Positions 40,601-46,461 of a stretch of DNA of 46,461 nucleotides are shown here, one piece after another; the first letter of the stretch is position 1; every line of letters begins with the position of its first letter. The translations under genes were made by a program, and so were the position numbers. The DNA comes from Sulfurisoma sp. GTDB lineage: Bacteria > Pseudomonadota > Gammaproteobacteria > Burkholderiales > Rhodocyclaceae. The stretch covers positions 1-46,461 of the forward strand of contig JAUYFI010000083.1 in NCBI GenBank assembly GCA_030691075.1, read 5' to 3'. The notes beneath the pieces are model-generated. The model made no database searches, had not been told where the DNA came from, and saw only the letters and a program-made list of their open reading frames with translations.

Positions 40601-43459
40601 ATGTTGCCGCGCAACATGGAACTTGCCGTGGCCGTGACGCCAGCCGCGCTGGCCGGCGCGGGCGTTAACCTCAAGCGTCGCGTCCTGCTGCCGCTGGCGC
40701 TGGCGCTGGCCTTTCTGGTGGCGGCGTTTGTGTACGCCCTGTACCTGAACGAGCGCGAGTCCATCGCCGAGACCACCGAGCGCGAGCTGGCGACGATGCA
40801 GGCCGCTCTGCAGAACTTGTTGACCCAGCGCGGCAACAAGTTGCGCATGGCGCTGGCATTCCTGGAGCGCGATCCGCGGCTTGGCGCGATGCTGCTGTCG
40901 CGGGATCGCGGCCGGCTGCGCGAGCGCCATGCCGAATTGTTCGAGCGGCTCAAGCGCGAATTCGACATCACCCATTTCCACTTCTTCGACGCCGAGCGGG
41001 TGACGCTGCTGCGCCTGCACCAGCCGGAACGCTTCGGCGACCGCATCGACCGCTATACCGCCCGTGAAGCCGAACGCACCGGCCGCACGGTCATCGGCGT
41101 GGAACTGGGGCCGCTGGGCACGCTGTCCTTGCGCGCGGTGATGCCGGTGCACGAGGGTGGTCGCCGCGTCGGCTATCTCGAACTGGGCGAGGAGGTCGAG
41201 GATGTGGTGCGGCAGATCGCGCCCATTTCGCGCAGCGAGGGTTTCGTCGCCATCTACAAGGAGATGCTTTCCCGTCCGCAGTGGGAGGCGGGTATGCGCA
41301 TGCTCGGGCGCAGGCCCGACTGGGATCGCTTTCCCGAATCGGTGGTGACCGCTGCAACCCTGCCGGACGTGCCGGCGGCGCTGGGTACCCTGTTGCCGGA
41401 AGACAAGCATCCGCGCATGAAGGTGGCGGGCGAACTGGCCCATGGCGAGCGTATCTACCAGGCCGGCTTCATCCCCCTGAACGACGCCGGCGGCCGCGAG
41501 GTCGGCGATCTCGTCGTACTGCGCGACGTGACCGCCACCAAGGCGCATACCCGGCAAATGCTGCTGGGCGTCATGGCCGTGGCGACCGTTGTCGGGACCT
41601 TGCTGTTCTTCCTCTTCTACCTGATCCTGAACCGCGCGCAGCGTGCGCTGAGCGATTCAGACAACCGGCTCGTCGCGGAGGCGCGGGAACAGGCCCGCAT
41701 GCAGTTGCAGCACATGCAGGCATTGGTTGCGTGGGCCGACGAGCAGGAGCACGTCGCCGAGGAATTGCGCATCGCCGCCATCGCCTTCGAGTCGCAGGAA
41801 GCGATGTTCGTCACGGATGCCGATGGCGTCATCCTGCGCGTCAATCACGCTTTCTCCGAGACGACCGGCTACAGCGCCGAGGAGGTGGTCGGACAGACGC
41901 CGGCCCTGCTCAAGTCCGGCCGCCATGACGAGGAGTTTTATCGGAACCTCTGGCAGGCGCTGGCGCGCGACAAGTACTGGCAGGGCGAAGTCTGGAACCG
42001 GCGCAAGAACGGCGAGATCTACCCGGAATGGCAAACCATCTCCGCCGTCGTCGACGAGGATGGACACGTCAGCCATTACGTCAGCGCCTTTTCCGACATC
42101 ACCGAGCGCAAGCAGACCGAGGCCGAAATACAGCGGCTCGCCTATTACGACCAACTCACCAAGCTGCCCAATCGCCGCCTGCTGGTCGACCGGATCAATC
42201 ATGCGCTGGCCAGCAGCGCCCGGCGGCGGCGCCACGGCGCCATCCTGTTCATCGACCTCGACCATTTCAAGACGCTCAACGATACCCAGGGCCATGAGGT
42301 CGGCGATCTGCTGCTGATCGAAGTGGCGCGGCGCCTCCTTTCCTGCGTGCGCGAGGTCGATACCGTGGCCCGGCTGGGCGGCGACGAGTTCGTGGTCATG
42401 CTGGAAGACCTGAGCGAGGACCGGAACGCCGCCGCCAATGAAACCGAGATGATCGGCGAGAATATCCGCGGTGCCCTCAACCGGCCCTTCACGCTCGGCA
42501 GCACTCACCACGACATGGCGGGCGCCATCGACTATCAATGCACCGCCAGTATCGGAGCCAGCCTTTTCCTCGAAAGCAAGGACACGATCGACGATCTGCT
42601 CAAGCACGCCGATGTCGCCATGTACCACGCAAAGGACGCCGGCCGCAACGCCATCCGCTTCTTCGATCCCGCCATGCAGGCGACGCTGGAACGCCGCGCC
42701 TCCCTGGAGTCCGATCTGCGTCACGCCATGGCGGCAGGGCAGCTCGAACTTCACTACCAGGCGCAGGTTTATAGCAGCGGGGAAGTCCTGGGCGCCGAAG
42801 TGCTGCTGCGCTGGAATCATCCGGAACGCGGGCGGGTCTCGCCGGCGGATTTCATTTCGCTGGCGGAGGAAACCGGGCTCATCGTGCCCATCGGCCGCTG
42901 GGTGCTGGAAACCGCCTGCCACCGGCTCAAGCTCTGGGAACAGGATGCGGCCAGGGCCGGCCTGCAACTCGCTGTGAACGTCAGCGCGCGCCAGTTTCGC
43001 CAGCCGGACTTTGTCGATCAGGTCCAGACGATCCTGCGCGATACCGGCGCCAATCCGGCCCGGCTGAAGCTCGAACTGACCGAGAGCGTGGTACTCGACG
43101 ATGTCTCCGGCACCATCGACAAGATGAACGCGGTGAAGCGGTTCGGCGTGGCCTTTTCCATGGACGATTTCGGCACGGGATATTCGTCCCTCTCGTCCCT
43201 GAAGCGTCTGCCGCTCGACCAGCTGAAGATCGACCAGTCCTTCGTTCGCGACATCGCCACCGATCTCGGCGACGCCGTGATCGTTCGCACCATCATCGCG
43301 ATGGCCAGAAATCTCGGCCTCAAGGTGATCGCCGAAGGCGTGGAAACCGTGGAGCAGCGGGACTTCCTCGACCATCACGGCTGCCCCGTGTTCCAGGGCT
43401 ACCTGTTCAGTCGGCCGCTGCCGTGCCAGGAATTCGAGGCCTTCCTGATGAATCGTTGA
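40601..43459 (+). CDS. Membrane GGDEF-EAL protein (c-di-GMP turnover)
   Basis: The 952-residue protein has a membrane segment (about 24-48), a periplasmic sensor region to about 310 and a second membrane segment (about 322-345). A PAS domain (about 395-505) and a GGDEF domain with RLGGDEFVVML (about 590) follow. An EAL domain closes the protein: its signature is GAEVLLRW (EVL form), with the later DDFGTGYSSLSSLKRLPLDQ. Both active sites look complete, so it could make and break c-di-GMP. The ATG at 40601 is weakly supported by AGGGG. Its 3' end overlaps the convergent MFS gene by 53 bp. Confidence 0.9.
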   Translation: MLPRNMELAVAVTPAALAGAGVNLKRRVLLPLALALAFLVAAFVYALYLNERESIAETTERELATMQAALQNLLTQRGNKLRMALAFLERDPRLGAMLLSRDRGRLRERHAELFERLKREFDITHFHFFDAERVTLLRLHQPERFGDRIDRYTAREAERTGRTVIGVELGPLGTLSLRAVMPVHEGGRRVGYLELGEEVEDVVRQIAPISRSEGFVAIYKEMLSRPQWEAGMRMLGRRPDWDRFPESVVTAATLPDVPAALGTLLPEDKHPRMKVAGELAHGERIYQAGFIPLNDAGGREVGDLVVLRDVTATKAHTRQMLLGVMAVATVVGTLLFFLFYLILNRAQRALSDSDNRLVAEAREQARMQLQHMQALVAWADEQEHVAEELRIAAIAFESQEAMFVTDADGVILRVNHAFSETTGYSAEEVVGQTPALLKSGRHDEEFYRNLWQALARDKYWQGEVWNRRKNGEIYPEWQTISAVVDEDGHVSHYVSAFSDITERKQTEAEIQRLAYYDQLTKLPNRRLLVDRINHALASSARRRRHGAILFIDLDHFKTLNDTQGHEVGDLLLIEVARRLLSCVREVDTVARLGGDEFVVMLEDLSEDRNAAANETEMIGENIRGALNRPFTLGSTHHDMAGAIDYQCTASIGASLFLESKDTIDDLLKHADVAMYHAKDAGRNAIRFFDPAMQATLERRASLESDLRHAMAAGQLELHYQAQVYSSGEVLGAEVLLRWNHPERGRVSPADFISLAEETGLIVPIGRWVLETACHRLKLWEQDAARAGLQLAVNVSARQFRQPDFVDQVQTILRDTGANPARLKLELTESVVLDDVSGTIDKMNAVKRFGVAFSMDDFGTGYSSLSSLKRLPLDQLKIDQSFVRDIATDLGDAVIVRTIIAMARNLGLKVIAEGVETVEQRDFLDHHGCPVFQGYLFSRPLPCQEFEAFLMNR

Positions 43460-44738
43460 TGGCGGCCTGCCGGCCGCGCTCGGCATCGACGCCGGCGAGA
43501 ATGGCCAGGCCGACGACGAAGTAGCCGCCGGTGACGAGGATGGCGAGACGGTGGTCGCCGCCGGAGATCCAGGTGATGGCGCCGTAGGTGAGCGGGCCGA
43601 GGATGGACGAGAGCTTCACCGCCAGCCCCCATAGTCCGAAGAATTCGCCGTGGCGCCGGGCCGGGGCGAGATAGCCGATCAGGGCGCGGCCGGCCGACTG
43701 GCTGGCGCCGAGGCACAGTCCGGCGATGTTGGCCGCCAGCCAGAACAGCGCCGGGGTGGTGGCGGACCAGGCCAGCAGGATCATGACCATCCAGCCGGCG
43801 AGCGTCAGCGCGATGGACCGGACGTGACCGAGGCGATCCTGGATCTGGCCGAAAAAGAAGGCGCCGATGGCGGCGGTGATATTGACCAGGAAGATGAGCT
43901 TGATGGTGTCGGTGGTGGTGAAGCCCATGGCCTGCTCGGCGTAGATGGCGGCGAGCGCGATCACCGCCTGGATGCCGGCCTGATAGAAGACGATGCAGAG
44001 CATGAAGCGGCGCATGTCGCGGTAGCGGCTCGCGTGGTGCAGGGTGTCGAGCACGCGGGCCCAGGCCGAGCCGCCGTTTGCATTGCTGCCAGTATTCGCA
44101 CCGCGCTCGCGCAGGAACAGAAAAGTCGGCGCTGACGCCACGGCGAACAGCGCGGCGGTGATCAGCATGGCAACCGGCACGAAGTCCGCCGCGGTCTGGC
44201 CTTGCGCCTGCGCCCAGCCGATGTAGCCGAGGCAGGCGCCGAGGCTGGCCAGTCCGCCGATGTAGCCGAGGCTCCAGCCCCAGCCCGAGACCTTGCCGAG
44301 GCTGTCCTCGTCGGCGAGCTCGGGCAGAAAGGCGGCGATCAGGTTCTCGCCGCTGCCGAAGCAGAAATTGGAAATCACCAGGAAGACGATGGCCACGACG
44401 AGGCTGCCCGGCCCGGCCAGCGCCAGCCCGGCGGTGCCCAGCACGCAGCCGATGGTCGTCAGCGCCAGCAGGCGCTTCTTGGCGCGGTGGGTGTCGGCAT
44501 AAGCGCCGAGCAGCGGCGCGCTCACGAGGATCAGGGCGTAGGAGACCGCCAGCGCCGCCGTCCAGGCGAAGGTCGCCCATGGCGCGCGGCCGGCGACCAC
44601 GGAAACGAAGTAGGCATTGAAGATCGCCGTGATCACGACAGTCGTGTAGCCGGAGTTGGCGAAGTCGTACATCGCCCAGGCCCAGACCTCGCGCCGCGTG
44701 ACGCCGGGAGCCAGAATTGCCTTGTCGCTCGCGTTCAT
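43407..44738 (-). CDS. MFS transporter (UMF1/Atg22-like family)
   Basis: The 443-residue protein has about 12 membrane segments and the motif ANSGYTTVVITAIFNAYFVS near the N-terminus, typical of UMF1-family members. The substrate is unknown. A strong AGGGGAG site precedes the ATG. The last 53 bp overlap the end of the GGDEF-EAL gene on the other strand. A copy of the short repeat (44120-44145) encodes FAVASAPTFLF in one helix. Confidence 0.85.
   Translation of the reverse strand: MNASDKAILAPGVTRREVWAWAMYDFANSGYTTVVITAIFNAYFVSVVAGRAPWATFAWTAALAVSYALILVSAPLLGAYADTHRAKKRLLALTTIGCVLGTAGLALAGPGSLVVAIVFLVISNFCFGSGENLIAAFLPELADEDSLGKVSGWGWSLGYIGGLASLGACLGYIGWAQAQGQTAADFVPVAMLITAALFAVASAPTFLFLRERGANTGSNANGGSAWARVLDTLHHASRYRDMRRFMLCIVFYQAGIQAVIALAAIYAEQAMGFTTTDTIKLIFLVNITAAIGAFFFGQIQDRLGHVRSIALTLAGWMVMILLAWSATTPALFWLAANIAGLCLGASQSAGRALIGYLAPARRHGEFFGLWGLAVKLSSILGPLTYGAITWISGGDHRLAILVTGGYFVVGLAILAGVDAERGRQAAINDSSGRPRIPGTAAAD
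44120..44145 (+). repeat. Dispersed short repeat, copy 5 (inside the MFS gene)
   Basis: Matches the core with two changes. The MFS gene reads it on the minus strand as AVASAPTF. Confidence 0.6.
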
Positions 44739-44765
44739 ATCGCTCTCCCCTGTTGGCTGGCGCGA

Positions 44766-44930
44766 TCAGTGATTCATCTGGGGCTCGAACAGAATGATCC
44801 AGGCCTGACGCGGCGCGGCGAACAGCGTGTCCGGATCGAGTATCGACCGGCTTGGCGACGAAGCCGTCCATGCCTGCCGCCAGACAGGCGCAGCGTGGTC
44901 TCGACATCGGTTTCGCCCATGGCCGGGATG
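44766..44930 (-). pseudogene. Receiver-domain C-terminus remnant
   Basis: One frame encodes CLAAGMDGFVAKPVD, the end of a response-regulator receiver; the following DPDTLFAAPRQAWIILFEPQ lies in another frame. A 7-bp insertion (ACTCGAT, echoing the preceding GTCGAT) separates the two and breaks the frame. No start is visible. Confidence 0.6.
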
Positions 44931-44932
44931 TC

Positions 44933-45364
44933 CTATCCCGGCTTTATCGCGAAGATGTTTACATCCGATTTGCGCGCCGCCTTCAACAGCTTTTCGTCGA
45001 GGGTTGCCAGCGGCAGACCGTTGCGCAGCGCCAGTTCCAGATACGCGGCATCGTAGGCGGACAGCTTGTGCCGGCGCGCCAGTTGCAGCGTCGTGGCGAG
45101 GGCATGGGTCGCCGTTGACGGATCGACGGATATGTTTAGTTTGTGCAGCATGCCGAGGAAGGTTTCGCTGCGCGCCTCGCTGACCAGACCCGCGGCCTCC
45201 GCACATGCCAGAACATTCGCTACCTCCAGGCCCCACAGCCCCGGCACGAGCGCCTCATCGGCCTTCATGGCATCGAGCACGCGACCGGCGTAGGCCATGT
45301 CGCGCGGCGAACCATCGCCGAAAAACCAGCGCATGGCGACCGAGTTGTCGAGGACGAAACTCAC
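44933..45364 (-). CDS. vapC: PIN-domain toxin (VapC family)
   Basis: The 143-residue protein has the four PIN acidic positions: LDNSVAMRWFF at the N-terminus, PGLWGLEVANVL, LSAYDAAYLELA and LATLDEKL. VapC toxins are Mg-dependent RNases. It overlaps the antitoxin gene by 4 bp (45361-45364). It appears intact and is flanked by decayed genes. Confidence 0.9.
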   Translation of the reverse strand: MSFVLDNSVAMRWFFGDGSPRDMAYAGRVLDAMKADEALVPGLWGLEVANVLACAEAAGLVSEARSETFLGMLHKLNISVDPSTATHALATTLQLARRHKLSAYDAAYLELALRNGLPLATLDEKLLKAARKSDVNIFAIKPG

Positions 45365-45600
45365 CGCCGGCCTTCCTCGATCAGCGCCTTGAGATCGACG
45401 CCACGGACGGGCGCCGCCTTCATGAACTGCTTCATCTGCTCGACCGCCTCGGCGGCTCCGTGGCGGCCGGTTGTTACCGGCACCAGTTCGGCGATCGCCT
45501 CGCCCCGGTGGGTGATGGTGTAGCGCCGGCCTGCCTGCACGCCACGCAGGAGTTCGGGCAGCTTGGTCTTCGCCTCATAGGCGCCGAAGGCGGTTTTCAT
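45361..45600 (-). CDS. Phd/YefM-family antitoxin
   Basis: The 79-residue protein begins MKTAFGAYEAKTKLPELLRG and continues with GRRYTITHRGEAIAELVPV, the typical Phd/YefM DNA-binding domain. The acidic C-terminus would wrap the toxin. GGAG precedes the ATG. A good promoter lies at 45629-45657. Confidence 0.9.
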   Translation of the reverse strand: MKTAFGAYEAKTKLPELLRGVQAGRRYTITHRGEAIAELVPVTTGRHGAAEAVEQMKQFMKAAPVRGVDLKALIEEGRR

Positions 45601-45628
45601 GGCACGCTCCTCTGCATTGAATCCGACT

Positions 45629-45657
45629 AGTGTATAGACCAGTCTTGACAGTATCAA
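45629..45657 (-). promoter_or_regulatory. Promoter of the Phd/VapC pair
   Basis: TTGATA-N17-TACACT on the minus strand, about 30 nt before the antitoxin ATG. Confidence 0.65.
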
Positions 45658-45875
45658 GGGCCTCGCAGCACCGCTGCCACCGCCGGCACCAGTTCGGCAT
45701 AGTGGCAGGGTTTGGCGATGAAGCCGGCGCAGCCGGCGGCGAGGGTTTCCTGTTCCGGGTGCGCCGCGAGGCAGGAGGTGACGGCGATCACCGGGATGTC
45801 GCGCGTCGCCGGGTTGTCGTCGACGACGAGCAGGGTCGCGGAGTTTTGCGCCGCGCTGTCGGTGAGATCGTTCAT
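45654..45875 (-). pseudogene. Receiver domain with internal deletion
   Basis: The 73-residue frame joins the start of a receiver (TLLVVDDNP) directly to its later part (ATRDIPVIAVTSCLAA then AGFIAKPCHYAEL). The normal 50 or so residues in between, including the phosphoacceptor Asp strand, are missing. The joint falls at NPAT, where both parts of a normal receiver can read NPA/DPAT, suggesting a deletion between short repeats. The reading frame is open but cannot be a working receiver. Confidence 0.65.
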
Positions 45876-45927
45876 GCCATCTTCCCTTGTGCGGTGGTGC
45901 GCAGGGCTTCGAGCGCGCACTTACCCT

Positions 45928-46268
45928 TCAATCCGGCCCGACCAAGTCGTCCTCGAGCGCGGTTTCGTAATCCTGACCGCCGTGGAACACGCCAATGATG
46001 GAGACCTGCTCCCCATCCACGTCGAAGGCGATCACGGTGCGCCCCTTGTAATTCGTGATACGCAGACCGGGGCGAATGTCGTCGCGCCGTTGTGCTCCGC
46101 CGCGATTCGCGTCCGCACCTGGTCGGCGCTCACGGCGCGCGACGGGTTGGCTTTCAGCGCGTCATGCGCGGGTCCAACCTGCTCAAGCAGCCAACGCTCG
46201 GTGGCGCGTTCGCGCGCCATCAGTGCTCGCAGCCCGTCGCGGAACACTTCGCTTTCCGTGGCGGCCAT
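45928..46268 (-). pseudogene. Deletion-fused ParD/ParE remnant
   Basis: The first frame (start 46268) encodes ESEVFRDGLRALMARERATE then ADQVRTRIAAEH, the C-terminal part of a ParD-type antitoxin without its N-terminal DNA-binding strand. It then slides into DNA whose other frame reads RRDDIRPGLRITNYKGRTVI and HGGQDYETALEDD, the end of a ParE/RelE toxin. The toxin's first half is missing. One deletion of the antitoxin end and the toxin start explains both. Confidence 0.65.
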
Positions 46269-46461
46269 TTACTGTTCCCGTGCGCGGCCGCGCAGGGCTT
46301 CGAGCGCGCCCTCGTGGTCGAAAACGGCGATGCGGCGCAGGATGTCCTCGGCGGCAGTGCCGAGGGCGACGCGCAGCAGCCCGGCCTCATCCCTCGCCAG
46401 ATCGTTGGCCGCCATGTCGCCTGTTTTGAGTAGGGCTTCGAGTTGCGCGAGCACGGCTTTG
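46269..46461 (-). CDS. C-terminal part of a possible hybrid histidine kinase (partial)
   Basis: The frame is open to the right window edge and encodes LAQLEALLKTGDMAANDLAR, then LRRIAVFDHEGALEALR. This resembles the Hpt-like or helical C-terminal end of hybrid sensor kinases. The GTG at 46454 is internal to this reading frame. Receiver remnants at 45654 and 44766 may be parts of the same broken signalling locus. Confidence 0.45.
   Translation of the reverse strand, partial: KAVLAQLEALLKTGDMAANDLARDEAGLLRVALGTAAEDILRRIAVFDHEGALEALRGRAREQ

Noticed and set aside
41657..43486. 609-residue minus-strand frame antisense to the GGDEF-EAL gene
   Set aside because: It has no recognisable domain and lies entirely opposite intact PAS, GGDEF and EAL motifs.

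Overview
The window holds two very different blocks of a GC-rich betaproteobacterial genome, most likely from the Rhodocyclales (a lineage inference from gene content and protein style; no rRNA is present). A mobile element fills roughly the first 18 kb. Its right edge abuts the 3' end of a tRNA-Ser(GGA) gene at 18106-18196, a common integration target. From there to the end the window is chromosomal.

Island (1 to about 18060). Nearly everything is on the minus strand. From right to left it carries: a trimeric YadA-type adhesin and a small partner (plus strand, 15151-17865); small unknown proteins (13705-14649); a replication-like module made of an AT-hook/HTH protein, a P4-type SF3 helicase, an array of palindromic GGTGGCAGGTT iterons and a RepB-like primase (9755-13585); small membrane proteins followed by a first VirD4/TraG-like ATPase (6745-9637); an operon with a Glu/Gln-rich protein and an exported protein (5506-6675); small unknowns and an HNH protein (3624-4897); a repeat-rich non-coding region next to two ribbon-helix-helix proteins; a second coupling-type ATPase (156-2102); and the edge of an insertion sequence. 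No relaxase, type IV secretion channel or integrase is visible, so any further parts lie left of the window or are missing. Five copies of a 16-23 bp box (core TTTCGCGTNGCGCCAT) sit in the same orientation upstream of five transcription units, four of them 42-45 nt before the start codon. They look like an element-wide regulatory signal.

Chromosome (18.1-44.7 kb). Minus-strand genes for NAD synthesis and repair (nadC, nnrDE), a DHH phosphoesterase and an EamA transporter are followed by an M20 amidohydrolase. Next come divergent ppk1 and ppx, with ppx leading directly into an Mla-type lipid ABC transporter (mlaE, mlaF, mlaD, auxiliary lipoprotein) and a crotonase-like protein. Then come a cold-shock unit (csp, terminator, second infA), a TetR-controlled fatty-acid oxidation operon (etfB, etfA, acyl-CoA dehydrogenase), an HDOD protein, a large ACP/AMP-ligase/acyltransferase fusion, a GGDEF-EAL protein and an MFS exporter. 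A short sequence (core AAGTCGGCGCTGGCGACA) recurs inside several unrelated coding regions in different reading frames.

Right end (44.74-46.46 kb). This stretch is decayed: two broken receiver domains and the C-terminal end of a possible hybrid histidine kinase are interleaved with an intact Phd/VapC toxin-antitoxin pair and a deletion-fused ParD/ParE remnant.
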